This document shows positions 1-8,775 of a DNA stretch of 56,928 nucleotides, piece by piece. Position 1 is the stretch's first letter. Each line of letters begins with the position of its first letter. Under the pieces are notes generated by a model that did no database searches, was not told where the DNA came from, and was given only the letters and a program-made list of their open reading frames with translations. Both the position numbers and the translations under genes were made by a program. The stretch is from contig NZ_JAGHFX010000048.1 in NCBI RefSeq assembly GCF_017888565.1, positions 1 to 56,928 of the forward strand, written 5' to 3'. The DNA is from Clostridium sp. (GTDB lineage: Bacteria; Bacillota; Clostridia; Clostridiales; Clostridiaceae).

Positions 1-190
1 CTAAATAATGTGTAATAGTACTTTCTATTTCTTTAGAATAAGTTCTGTAGTTAGAGGTTGCAATTATAATAGTAGGTACTAAAATAACAATTAAAAAGGA
101 AATAAGAAGTCTTTTTAAAATATGAACTTTTCTAAAATAAATAATGATTTTATTTAATAGATTAGATTTATATTGAAATATTTTAAACAT
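1..190 (-). CDS. Sensor histidine kinase, YesM-like (partial, N-terminus only)
   Basis: The window edge cuts this minus-strand gene, leaving about 63 codons. The start is ATG at 188-190, preceded on that strand by a GGGGAG ribosome binding site. The visible part is a basic N-terminus, a membrane segment at about residues 26-46 (LLISFLIVILVPTIIIATSN), then the start of an extracytoplasmic region. This pattern is typical of YesM-type sensor kinases, which sit beside YesN-type response regulators and sugar ABC transporters. No kinase motif is inside the window, so the family assignment leans on this N-terminus and on the neighbouring sugar-uptake genes. It lies downstream of the binding protein on the same strand, separated by a hairpin terminator. 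It could be another membrane sensor, such as a chemoreceptor. Confidence 0.6.
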   Translation of the reverse strand, partial: MFKIFQYKSNLLNKIIIYFRKVHILKRLLISFLIVILVPTIIIATSNYRTYSKEIESTITHYL

Positions 191-227
191 CTTTAATCTC
201 CCCAAAATAGAATATAGTAAAATTGTA

Positions 228-285
228 ACATAAAAATAAATAAAACCCTAGACTAATAGTAAATTACTTATAATCTAGAGGTTTA
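228..285 (-). terminator. Rho-independent terminator after the sugar-binding protein gene
   Basis: An imperfect stem (aaaccctaga at 243 pairing with tctagaggttt ending near 284) is followed on the minus strand by a T-rich tract. It would end the binding-protein transcript before the kinase gene, so read-through probably sets kinase expression. Confidence 0.65.
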
Positions 286-294
286 TATTTATAA

Positions 295-1635
295 TTATTT
301 ATTAGCTTTAATGTCTTTGTTAAACTTTTCTAATACTTCTTTTTCAGCTAAATCTTGAGCAGTTTTAAATTCTTTAGTAGGATCAGCAGTAGGATCTGAA
401 ATTACTTTTTGTACTGCCTTATCTATATAAGAAGCAACAGTAGCTTTTCCATAGAATTCAAGTCTTGCTTCATCTTGAATATCATTTAATACCTTTGAAT
501 ATTCCTCGGGCATTTTAACTATATCACCTAAAGATAAATCATCTCTTGGGATAATTACAGGATTAACAACACCCTTGCTTTCAATATTTTTATAGAGCTT
601 AGTTTTTTCTTCTTTACTTTCATAAAAACTTATATATTTAAATGCAGCATCTTTCTTTTCAGGAGTTGTTTTAGCATTTATAACTCTTGCATTTCCACCG
701 ATGGCTGTTGTATGTTTTCCAGAAGGACCAGCAGGGAATAAAGCAAGACCAATATCATTAGGGTCCATACCAAGGCTTGTTGCCCAACTTACCCAGTCAC
801 CAGCAAATGGCATCATAGCAATCTTACCTGCTGCAAATTGAGGAATTAAATCATTAAATTTTAAAGTTAAATCTGATTGAGTGACTTTTTCTTTTGTTAA
901 AGTTTGATAAAATTCTGCAGCTTTTATAACAGCTGGATCTGTAAAAGTTAAAGATAAAGTGTCATCAGAATTTTGTTTAGTTAAATCTCCACCTGCTTGC
1001 CAAACATAATACTGGAAGAACCACTCTGTCCATTCTGCAGAAAGTATTCCATAACCTGCTTGTTGTTTTTCAGGGATGGTTAATTTTTTTGCATCAACTA
1101 AAGCTTCATCCCAAGTCTTTGGAGGAGATGTAATACTAGCATCAGCAAATAGCTTCTTATTGTAACCAAAGAACATCGGACTTACTTGTGATGGAATACC
1201 ATATACTTTTCCATCTAAAGAAAGCATATCTATATATTTTTTAGATAATCCTTTTCCTTCATCCCACTTGCTTATATAGTCATTAAGTGGTTCAAGAATA
1301 CCAGCCTTCATATATTTGTCCATCATTGTAAAAGAGACGTCCATTAAATCTGGAGCATTTCCAGCTGCAACACCTTGGTAAAATTCATTACCTGGATCTC
1401 CTTCCTTAACAACTTTGTTAAGTTTGATATTCGGATATTTCTCTAAAAATTCCTTTTCTACACTGGCTGTAAAGTCATCTTGTTCCCTACTTGTAACCCA
1501 AAGTGTTAATTCTACCTCTTTATCAGAGCTTTCTGGTTCATTATCAGTTTTACTTGAACAACCAGCTAATGTGCCAATACTAACACCTACAACTAAAAAA
1601 GTAGCAAGTAATTTAGTTAGTTTTTTACTTAACAT
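295..1635 (-). CDS. Sugar ABC transporter substrate-binding lipoprotein (family 1)
   Basis: This 446-residue protein is the extracytoplasmic sugar receptor of an ABC importer. Residues 1-26 form a lipoprotein signal peptide with lipobox LAGC (Cys26 would be lipidated). The body has the usual features of family 1 sugar-binding proteins: an early ELTLWVTSREQ strand, a PSQVSPMFFGYNKKLF segment, PKTWDEAL, and GKIAMMPFAGDW. It is divergent from the two permease genes that begin at 1958 and 2920, and together they make one uptake system with the ATPase not in view (such importers often share an MsmX-type ATPase). Its promoter overlaps a cre-like site, which predicts catabolite repression. The substrate is not readable from sequence, but the linked beta-helix glycosidase suggests host or plant oligosaccharides. 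Confidence 0.93.
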   Translation of the reverse strand: MLSKKLTKLLATFLVVGVSIGTLAGCSSKTDNEPESSDKEVELTLWVTSREQDDFTASVEKEFLEKYPNIKLNKVVKEGDPGNEFYQGVAAGNAPDLMDVSFTMMDKYMKAGILEPLNDYISKWDEGKGLSKKYIDMLSLDGKVYGIPSQVSPMFFGYNKKLFADASITSPPKTWDEALVDAKKLTIPEKQQAGYGILSAEWTEWFFQYYVWQAGGDLTKQNSDDTLSLTFTDPAVIKAAEFYQTLTKEKVTQSDLTLKFNDLIPQFAAGKIAMMPFAGDWVSWATSLGMDPNDIGLALFPAGPSGKHTTAIGGNARVINAKTTPEKKDAAFKYISFYESKEEKTKLYKNIESKGVVNPVIIPRDDLSLGDIVKMPEEYSKVLNDIQDEARLEFYGKATVASYIDKAVQKVISDPTADPTKEFKTAQDLAEKEVLEKFNKDIKANK

Positions 1636-1693
1636 ATTAAATCCCCCTATACCTTTAAAATATCAATGCTTTATTATCTTGCTTGATGAGATA

Positions 1694-1722
1694 AGTATAT
1701 AAAAATCAGCATATAATGTAAA
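1694..1722 (-). promoter_or_regulatory. Promoter of the sugar-binding protein gene
   Basis: Read on the minus strand, -35 TTTACA (1722-1717) and -10 TATACT (1699-1694) are 17 bases apart. The -35 box lies inside the cre-like site at 1717-1730, so a bound repressor would block it. Confidence 0.6.
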
Positions 1723-1730
1723 CGATTTTA
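1717..1730. promoter_or_regulatory. cre-like operator overlapping the binding-protein promoter
   Basis: TGTAAACGATTTTA matches the CcpA consensus TGNAANCGNTNNCA except for T in place of C near the end. A local LacI-family regulator with a similar site cannot be excluded, but no LacI gene is in the window. Confidence 0.55.
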
Positions 1731-1898
1731 AATTAACAAATGGTATCTAATTTTAACTATTGATATTTCTTATAAAGGTATTAGAAATTAATATATAGTA
1801 CATAAATTTAACCTTTAGTAGAAATGAGATCAAATTATACAGATATTTCTTGAAAGCTAGTACCTTTTTTCTTAAATTTGTAACATTCAATAAATATT

Positions 1899-1920
1899 AG
1901 TAATCGCTTACACTTATAAT
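1899..1920 (+). promoter_or_regulatory. cre-like operator and -10 box of the permease operon
   Basis: AGTAATCGCTTACA (1899-1912) matches the inverted cre consensus with one mismatch. It is followed directly by a perfect TATAAT (1915-1920). No good -35 box lies 17 bases upstream, so this promoter may need an activator, plausibly the response regulator partner of the cut sensor kinase. Confidence 0.55.
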
Positions 1921-1957
1921 ATCAGACAATTTAAATAAACAATAGGGGAGGACAAAT

Positions 1958-2905
1958 ATGTTGAATGAAAATTTAGTTAAATGTGAAGAAAAAAGTTTGA
2001 TTAATAAAAAAAATATTATTAAAAAGAAAAAAATTAAATATAAGAATCTTATGGGAAAAATTTCACCTTTCTTATTTTTACTTCCAGGAATAATATTTAC
2101 TCTTTGGCTTAGGTATATACCTATATTTAAATCATTTTATATGTCGTTATTTAGATATGATGCAATAAATCCACCAGGAGAATTTGTAGGACTCAAAAAT
2201 TATGCGAATTTATTTCAAACACAGTTCTATTGGGATGCTTGGAAAAATACTTTTGTTTTTTTAATATTATCTTTAACATTAGTTTTCTTTGTACCAATAA
2301 TTCAAGCTTTGTTTTTGAATGAAATATTAAAGGGAAAAAAATTATTTACAACTATTTATTTAGTTACTGCATTAATTCCAATGTCTGTTAATGTGATTAT
2401 ATGGAAATGGATTTGGAGTCCTGATTATGGTTTAGCAAATCAAATATTAAAATTCTTTGGAGCAGAACCACAGCTATGGCTTAGTAATCCTGATTTAACG
2501 AAATTTGCAATAATTTTCCCAGGAGTAATAGGTGGTGGTATTGCAGTGCTTATGTACACAGCTGCTATTCAAGGGATACCATCTGAGATTTTCGAGGCCG
2601 CTGAACTTGATGGATGCACTGGATTTAAAAAGATAAGACATATAATATTACCAAATATTATCTTCATTATAATAATTCAATTAGTATTAGCTGTTATTGG
2701 AGCTATGCAAATATTAGATGCTCCTTACCAATTTGCATCAGGAGGTCCAAGTGGGTCATCAACATCAATGGGTATTTTCATTTACAATGCTTTTAAGCAA
2801 GATTTAGATTATGGCAAAGGTGCTGCTGCTTCAATGATATTATTTGTAGTAATAGCAATAATGACAATATTCCAAATGAAGCTAGATAAATCAGAAAGAA
2901 ATTAG
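1958..2905 (+). CDS. Sugar ABC transporter permease (MalF/UgpA type)
   Basis: This is a 315-residue inner-membrane permease of a sugar importer. A basic cytoplasmic N-terminus of about 45 residues is followed by six predicted membrane segments. The cytoplasmic EAA loop, which docks the ATPase, is present as EAAELDGCTGFKKIRHIILP near residues 209-228. The start ATG has a strong upstream GGGGAGG ribosome binding site. The next permease starts 14 bases after this stop, so the two are co-transcribed and form the heterodimeric channel. Expression is likely controlled by the cre-like site at 1899. Confidence 0.93.
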   Translation: MLNENLVKCEEKSLINKKNIIKKKKIKYKNLMGKISPFLFLLPGIIFTLWLRYIPIFKSFYMSLFRYDAINPPGEFVGLKNYANLFQTQFYWDAWKNTFVFLILSLTLVFFVPIIQALFLNEILKGKKLFTTIYLVTALIPMSVNVIIWKWIWSPDYGLANQILKFFGAEPQLWLSNPDLTKFAIIFPGVIGGGIAVLMYTAAIQGIPSEIFEAAELDGCTGFKKIRHIILPNIIFIIIIQLVLAVIGAMQILDAPYQFASGGPSGSSTSMGIFIYNAFKQDLDYGKGAAASMILFVVIAIMTIFQMKLDKSERN

Positions 2906-2919
2906 AGGGAGGGATAGAT

Positions 2920-4260
2920 ATGAAAAGTAAAAAGAAATTTAATAATAATAAGGGATTAAAAATTGTTGCATATATCTTTACAATTTTATTTGCAATTGCA
3001 ATATTATATCCTTTATTTTATATTGCAAGTAATTCATTAAAGGATAATGTTAAGATTTATGATATGCCTCCAAGTATATTACCAGATAGTGCCAAAAGTA
3101 TTTCTATTGTTTTAAATTACGATAATTATACTGGAAAGGATGAGGATGAGTTTTTAGACACTATAAAGAAAGATACAGTTTTATCCATGTTTGCAACAAT
3201 TAATGATTTTAAAAGAGATTCTATTTATGAAGTAAAATTTTATGGTGTAAAGGATAATAAGACTGTTTATTATTCAAGAGCTCACAAAATGGAGTTAGAG
3301 CTTGAAAGAGATTTTGGAGTTTATGCTAATTCGGTTATAAATAAGGAAGTTATTTTAACAAATAATAGATACAACAAGGCAATGGATAATATAAAATATG
3401 ATTTTAATATAAATGGTTTAAAGGAAAGCTATGATAATTCAAAATTTGGAAGTAGTGACTTTGAACCTAAAATGGATAACTTATTAAATGGCGATTTTAA
3501 AACCTCTGGTGACTTTAAGGGATTAACTGAAAAGAGAAATAATTTTCTTTTATTAGAAAGTTTTGCACATTATAATAAATTACCAGCTTACGCTTATTCA
3601 CAAAATAAAACTATTAGTAAATATAGCTTCCTAGTTTTTGTTATGAATACAGTAATAGTTATATTATGGGCAATCTTAACACAAACAGTACTATGTTCAT
3701 TAACGGCATTTTCTTTATCTAGATTGTTACCAAAGAAAATTTCAAATCCATTATTATTTTTCTTTTTAGCAACTATGATGATTCCTTTTGCATCAATAAT
3801 GATACCACAGTTTACAATGTTTAAAGATATGGGATTATATGATAATTACGGAGCATTACTTGTTCCATTCTTATTACCTTATGGATTCTTTATTTATCTA
3901 TATAAAGGATTTTTTGATAGATTGCCTAATGAACTTTTTGAAGCAGCAAAGGTTGATGGAGCTTCAAACTTATATTGCTATTTCAAAATTTGTATGCCTT
4001 TATCAAAGTCTATTATTTCAATAATAGCTCTTCAAACATTCTTATCAAACTGGAATGATTTCTTTTGGGCATGGATGGTTACAGAAAAACAAGAATTATG
4101 GACATTAAATGTTGCATTATATAATTTATCTAATAATGGATCTATAAAGCAAAACTTTATATTAGGTTTATCACTTATAACAATTTTACCAGTGATTTTA
4201 TTAACTATTATTTTATCAAATCAAATAAAAGAAAGTATAGCTTCAACTGGACTTAAATAG
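2920..4260 (+). CDS. Sugar ABC transporter permease (MalG/UgpE type) with an enlarged external loop
   Basis: This is the second permease of the importer, 446 residues where the family is usually 270-300. Residues 1-45 hold the first membrane segment and the usual SNSLKDN turn. The remaining five membrane segments begin near residue 233, with the EAA loop EAAKVDGASNLYCYFKICMP near 341-360. Between them, about residues 55-225, lies an insertion of roughly 150-170 mostly hydrophilic residues that would sit outside the membrane. MalF of E. coli has a comparable periplasmic P2 domain that touches the binding protein, but there it lies between other segments. The insert is in frame and has normal codon use for the region, so it looks like a real domain and not an assembly error. 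Confidence 0.9.
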   Translation: MKSKKKFNNNKGLKIVAYIFTILFAIAILYPLFYIASNSLKDNVKIYDMPPSILPDSAKSISIVLNYDNYTGKDEDEFLDTIKKDTVLSMFATINDFKRDSIYEVKFYGVKDNKTVYYSRAHKMELELERDFGVYANSVINKEVILTNNRYNKAMDNIKYDFNINGLKESYDNSKFGSSDFEPKMDNLLNGDFKTSGDFKGLTEKRNNFLLLESFAHYNKLPAYAYSQNKTISKYSFLVFVMNTVIVILWAILTQTVLCSLTAFSLSRLLPKKISNPLLFFFLATMMIPFASIMIPQFTMFKDMGLYDNYGALLVPFLLPYGFFIYLYKGFFDRLPNELFEAAKVDGASNLYCYFKICMPLSKSIISIIALQTFLSNWNDFFWAWMVTEKQELWTLNVALYNLSNNGSIKQNFILGLSLITILPVILLTIILSNQIKESIASTGLK

Positions 4261-4287
4261 AAGATTATAATGAAGGTGGGTAAAGAT

Positions 4288-6198
4288 ATGACGAAAAATA
4301 AACAAGAGATTATAAGAACAAAAATAAATGATTTAGAAAATATAAAAGTAGAAAAACCTAAAAATATAAATGGTATTGTAGTAAATGTTCTAGATTTTGG
4401 AGCAACACAAGAAAACGATAAATGTAATTATGAAGTATTCAAAAAAGCAATAGACTATTGTAGGGAGATTAAAGCTAGTAACCTCGAAATACCTAAGGGA
4501 AAATACTATTTTAATACTAATTTATATAATGGAGAAGCACAAATAAAATTAGATGATTTATCTGATATTACTATTAATGGTAATGGTTCTGAATTTATTT
4601 TTTCTAGTGATAATAAATTTATATCTATTCATAATTGCACAAGATTAGAAATTAAAAATTTGATTTTAGATTGGAATTGGGATAAGGAACCATTAGCTAG
4701 TCTTGGAAGAATAATAAAGGTAGCAACTGATGGGAGTTATTTTGATTGTGAATTTCCTTCTTTTAAAAATATTAAAGATTTCTTTGAAATAAGGATAGTT
4801 GGTCCTTTTAATCCAAAGGAAGTTAAACCAGGAAATAAAGGTGCATTAGAATTTAGACCATATAAAAATAATCATGTAATTGAATCAGATGATGAAGAGT
4901 CTAATAAAGATATGGAAAAGCTTGTAAGAGAACTGTCAAATATTATTACAGGGATGGAAAAAATCCAAAATAATGTAATGAGATTTTATACTACTGATTT
5001 TGTTTGGACTTTAGATAGAATAAAAAAAGATCAATTATATAACTTTAGACATTATGAATATGAATCAACAGCTATTTATTTAACAGATAGTAATAATATA
5101 AACTTAGAAAGTATAACAATATACTCTTGCCCTGGAAGTGGAATTGTTGGTAGAGGTAAATTGCATAATTTTATAATTAATAAATGTAAGGTTGTAAGAA
5201 AGCCTGGTACAAGCAGGTCTATAACTACATCTGCTGACTGTATTCATATAGGTAATTCACAAGGAAATTTTATTATTGAAGATTGTGAATTTAGTTATGC
5301 AGGTGATGATTGTATAAATATCCATGATAATACTTCCATGGGAGTTAAAATAATAGGAGATAAAAGCATAATAGCAAAAAGAGTAGATAAAGAAAGAAAT
5401 GCTATTGGCGAAGGTGACATATTAGAATTTAGAAATGGTGATTTTAGTGAAACTGGATATTCTTCGAAAGTTAAGTCTGTAAAATATAATGAAGAAGAAG
5501 TAACCTGCACTATTGAGCTTGAAGATAAGGTTCCAGAAAATTTAAATGAAAAAACTATTATTTTTAATAGAAGATATTGTACTGAAAATTATATTATAAG
5601 AAACAATAAGTTTCATTCAAATAGGGCAAGAGGGATATTAATTCATGGCTCTAATGGGCTAATAGAGGGAAATAGCTTTTATAAAATACAAGGAGCTGCT
5701 ATTCAAATTGAAGCTGGTGCAGAAAGTCGTTGGGCGGAAGGCACTGGAGTAAATAATGTAGTATTTAGAAATAACTTTATAGAAAGCTGTGACTTAAACA
5801 GGTGGATTATGGCTGTCATATATATGGGAGTGTATCTTCCAGATGGAAGATGTAACTATCCAATATTTAATAATATAATTTTCGAAAATAACACTATAAT
5901 AGATTGTCCGAGACTAGCTTTTTACTTATCTTCATGCTCAGATATTTTTATTTTAAACAATACTATAATAAATCCTAATACAGAAACCTTTAATGGAAGA
6001 GTTTATGGCTCAAGTCAAAATGAATTACCAATTTATGATGAGTATTATCAAGGAACTATAGAAATAGTTAAGGCTAAAGACGTAGTAGTAGAGAATAATG
6101 AAAGAATTGAATATGTAGATACTTATTCGAATGGTATTTATTTTGAGAAAGAGAACACTTCTAATATAACAATAAAAAATAACTATGGATTTATTTAA
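4288..6198 (+). CDS. Parallel beta-helix glycosidase, GH110-like (alpha-galactosidase candidate)
   Basis: This is a roughly 636-residue right-handed beta-helix protein. I prefer ATG 4288 over ATG 4270, because the AGGTGGG at 4274-4280 sits at the right distance for the former. There is no signal peptide, so it acts in the cytoplasm on imported sugar. After an N-terminal strand-rich region come many short repeats of the N-N-x-I-x-x-N type. The segment with AGDDCINIH (about residues 339-347), then NRARGILIHG and GAAIQIEAG, resembles the catalytic face of GH110 alpha-1,3-galactosidases, which cut blood-group B type ends. It starts 27 bases after the permease stop, so the operon imports a glycan and then cleaves it. 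Alternatives are a pectin-type lyase or another beta-helix hydrolase. The helix fold is certain, the GH110 label moderate. Confidence 0.6.
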   Translation: MTKNKQEIIRTKINDLENIKVEKPKNINGIVVNVLDFGATQENDKCNYEVFKKAIDYCREIKASNLEIPKGKYYFNTNLYNGEAQIKLDDLSDITINGNGSEFIFSSDNKFISIHNCTRLEIKNLILDWNWDKEPLASLGRIIKVATDGSYFDCEFPSFKNIKDFFEIRIVGPFNPKEVKPGNKGALEFRPYKNNHVIESDDEESNKDMEKLVRELSNIITGMEKIQNNVMRFYTTDFVWTLDRIKKDQLYNFRHYEYESTAIYLTDSNNINLESITIYSCPGSGIVGRGKLHNFIINKCKVVRKPGTSRSITTSADCIHIGNSQGNFIIEDCEFSYAGDDCINIHDNTSMGVKIIGDKSIIAKRVDKERNAIGEGDILEFRNGDFSETGYSSKVKSVKYNEEEVTCTIELEDKVPENLNEKTIIFNRRYCTENYIIRNNKFHSNRARGILIHGSNGLIEGNSFYKIQGAAIQIEAGAESRWAEGTGVNNVVFRNNFIESCDLNRWIMAVIYMGVYLPDGRCNYPIFNNIIFENNTIIDCPRLAFYLSSCSDIFILNNTIINPNTETFNGRVYGSSQNELPIYDEYYQGTIEIVKAKDVVVENNERIEYVDTYSNGIYFEKENTSNITIKNNYGFI

Positions 6199-6557
6199 AG
6201 TAGTCTATAAAATGAAGAATAATTAAAAAATAATTTTATTATTATAAAACTATAATTGGAGCATTAAAATATAAAAATACCGTAGCATAAGTAATAATAT
6301 GTTTACAAAATATGTTATAATAAAGTGGTAGCTAATTATAGGCATGAAGGGTTACTAAAATTATAGGTGTAATAATGAAGAGATAAAATCTAAGTTGTAG
6401 AGTATATAATTATTTAATAATTAAAATGTTTATTTTTCATTAAAGTTTGATATAATATAAGTTTCATTATCTAAATCAAGGATTTAGATGAGTATCAACA
6501 TCAATAAAATTTACTAAGTTTGGATAATTAAATATACTAGATAATGTGTAGAATATA
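6199..6557 (+). other. Non-coding stretch; possible small RNA ending in a terminator
   Basis: There is no credible ORF. A plausible promoter (tttgatataatataag, about 6446-6461) precedes a perfect 9-bp hairpin at 6469-6489 (atctaaatc, loop aag, gattTAGAT). About 70 bases later comes the terminator at 6558. That arrangement fits a short independent transcript of about 140 bases. I did not recognise a known RNA family. Confidence 0.3.
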
Positions 6558-6602
6558 GAATTCCTCAACTATTATTTTTAATGTAGGTGAGGAATTTTTA
6601 TT
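6558..6602 (+). terminator. Hairpin terminator
   Basis: aattcctca (6559-6567) pairs with tgaggaatt (6588-6596) and is followed by a T-rich tail. It could end either the sugar operon or a small RNA from the preceding gap. Confidence 0.65.
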
Positions 6603-6703
6603 TGTATTATTTACGGAATAATTCAAGTAATATATAATTACTTGAATAAATTACGATATAAATAAAAATTGGTTTAACCTTATAAGAGATGGGGGGAGAG
6701 AAA

Positions 6704-7594
6704 ATGTGGTCTGAAAAAAGGGGCATTGAAAGTTATTTATTTTTTGCTATATTACCGATAGTGATAAATTTAGCTACTAATGTTTTATATTTTATAAGTG
6801 AAGGCTCATATGAAACTTTAAAGGCTGTAAATGAGTTTAACTCTTTTACTCTATTTTGCATTTTAATATGCTGCGTTTTTAATTTTTTTGAAAGATGTAG
6901 GAAGCTTTCAGAATATGAGAAGAAAGAGCTTAATAAAAAAATGTATGCTATGAAGATATTAAATATATTTTTTATTGGATATATAATATTTACAATTATT
7001 ATTGTAAAAAATATTAGTATAATTATTTCAGCATTAATTATGTATGTTGGATATATAAACTTGTATATGTTCAAAAGTAAGATCAGGACAGTTGCTATAC
7101 TTTCTGCAACTCAAAGGAATTGGAGAAAGGCTTATAATAAACACTTTTATGAGGATAGCAGTTTGTTATGGAAGATTAAACCTATGCTAGTACCTCATGT
7201 ATCAGTAAGTTTTACTGAAAGAATTAAGCATATTAACTGGCTTGGACTTATATTTATATTACCGTTCTTAGGTGACTTTAGGTTAGTGTATATTCCTATG
7301 ATGGTTATTACTTTTATATTTATTATTTCAGATACATTATATTTTGTAGATGCTATTTTAGGATTATATACAGAGACTGAAGGAATATGTACAGGGATTG
7401 TAATGAAAGTAGGAAGCAGAGGTAAAAGGAGATATTACGAAGTATATGTTACCGACTTTCCGAATAAAAGAGAAATTAAATTTAGAGTATATGATTATTG
7501 CAACTATAATGAATATGATGTTGTTAAGCTTACGCATGGAGGACTTTCTAAGAAAGTTATAGAAACAAAGATAGTAAGTAAGTATTTTATGTAA
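6704..7594 (+). CDS. Membrane protein of unknown function
   Basis: I do not recognise this 296-residue protein. The start at 6704 is chosen over the in-frame ATG at 6689, because the GGGGGGAGAG ribosome binding site at 6691-6700 lies between them. Hydrophobic segments are visible at about residues 10-32, 38-60, 78-120 (two segments) and 180-225 (two segments). That makes roughly six membrane passes, with a cytoplasmic stretch at about 120-175. The last 70 residues are soluble and strand-rich (GICTGIVMKVGSRGKRRYYE), like a small beta-barrel. It stands alone, with terminators on both sides. Confidence 0.75.
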   Translation: MWSEKRGIESYLFFAILPIVINLATNVLYFISEGSYETLKAVNEFNSFTLFCILICCVFNFFERCRKLSEYEKKELNKKMYAMKILNIFFIGYIIFTIIIVKNISIIISALIMYVGYINLYMFKSKIRTVAILSATQRNWRKAYNKHFYEDSSLLWKIKPMLVPHVSVSFTERIKHINWLGLIFILPFLGDFRLVYIPMMVITFIFIISDTLYFVDAILGLYTETEGICTGIVMKVGSRGKRRYYEVYVTDFPNKREIKFRVYDYCNYNEYDVVKLTHGGLSKKVIETKIVSKYFM

Positions 7595-7701
7595 AAAATC
7601 CCCCCCACGTACTACCGATAGGGAGAGATACTGTAAATGAGTTAGACCTATTAGTATAAATATTAAAAAACTATATGTAGCTTATTAGTATTGATATATA
7701 C

Positions 7702-7736
7702 AAATAAAAATGGACTTACTGTAATAAGTAAGCCCA
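7702..7736 (-). terminator. Terminator of the purine nucleoside phosphorylase gene
   Basis: On the minus strand GGGCTTACT pairs with AGTAAGTCC around a TATTAC loop and is followed by ATTTTTATTTG. It lies about 85 bases after the phosphorylase stop codon. Confidence 0.6.
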
Positions 7737-7820
7737 CTAAATATATTCCAAGAACAATTTTAAATAGCATCTATTTTTCATAAGTTTCTACTATTTTAAG
7801 AAAGTCTTCAAAAAAAATTA

Positions 7821-8648
7821 TTATTCTATATTTTCTATTATCTTGGCTACCCATGCACATAAATTAGCTGAGGCTTTTTCAGCTGTTTCTACAACTCTTG
7901 CATGTGAATGTTTATGTTTTTGTATTCCTGTTGCCATATTTGTAATGCAAGCTATTCCAAGAACATCTATTCCCAAATAATTAGCAGCTATTGTTTCTGG
8001 AACTGTTGACATTCCAACAGCATCTGCACCTTGTCTACCTATAGAAACTATTTCAGCAGCAGTTTCATAATAAGGGCCCATAAAACCAGCATAAATTCCT
8101 TCTTTATACTCAACATTAATTTCATTCGCTATTGATTTAGCTTTGTCTATTAATTCTAATTTATAAGGTTCAGACATATCAGGGAATCTTACACCAAATC
8201 TTTTATCATTAACCCCAATTAATGGATTATCACCAAAAAGATTTATAAAATCTTTTATAAGCATTAATGTGCCAGGCTTAAAACTAGTATTTATTCCTCC
8301 GCAAGCATTAGTAACTATAAGCTTTTGGATACCTAATTGTTGCATTACATATACAGGATATGTAACTTCCTTCATGGTATATCCTTCATAATAATGAAAT
8401 CTTCCTTGCATTGCTAAGACATCTATTCCTTTTATCTTTCCAAATACTAATCTACCTTCATGACCTTCTACAGTTGATTGAGGGAAATTTGGAATATCTT
8501 TATAATCTATATATTCTTTTTCCTCTAATACATCAACCAAATTACCTAATCCTGAGCCAAGAATAACTGCAACCTTTGGTTTAAATTTAGTAATTTTATC
8601 TGTTATATATTTTGCAGACTCTACAACTTTATCATACATATTATTCAT
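7821..8648 (-). CDS. punA: Purine nucleoside phosphorylase (trimeric, class I)
   Basis: This 275-residue enzyme splits purine nucleosides with phosphate to give the base and (deoxy)ribose 1-phosphate in the cytoplasm. Motifs of the trimeric PNP family are clear: GSGLG near the N-terminus, GHEGRLVFG, MQGRFHYYEGY, VTNACGGIN, MGPYYETAAEI and GMSTVPETIAA. The start is set at 8648, where GGAGATAAT precedes ATG. The reading frame stays open 37 codons further, but that part has no family similarity. It is divergent from a YeiL-like regulator and belongs with the adenosine deaminase at 29537 in purine salvage. Confidence 0.92.
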   Translation of the reverse strand: MNNMYDKVVESAKYITDKITKFKPKVAVILGSGLGNLVDVLEEKEYIDYKDIPNFPQSTVEGHEGRLVFGKIKGIDVLAMQGRFHYYEGYTMKEVTYPVYVMQQLGIQKLIVTNACGGINTSFKPGTLMLIKDFINLFGDNPLIGVNDKRFGVRFPDMSEPYKLELIDKAKSIANEINVEYKEGIYAGFMGPYYETAAEIVSIGRQGADAVGMSTVPETIAANYLGIDVLGIACITNMATGIQKHKHSHARVVETAEKASANLCAWVAKIIENIE

Positions 8649-8775
8649 TTTATTATCTCCATTAACTTTTAAACTTAATTTATCATAAAATTGTTGAAAG
8701 TAATGATGACATATGTCACAATATAGGAAAAAATTATCATTTAAATAATACAAAGACAAAAAAAGGGATAAGATT

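Noticed and set aside
6300..6420. c-di-GMP or other known riboswitch in the gap after the sugar operon
   Set aside because: I looked for the conserved cores of the common classes and found none.
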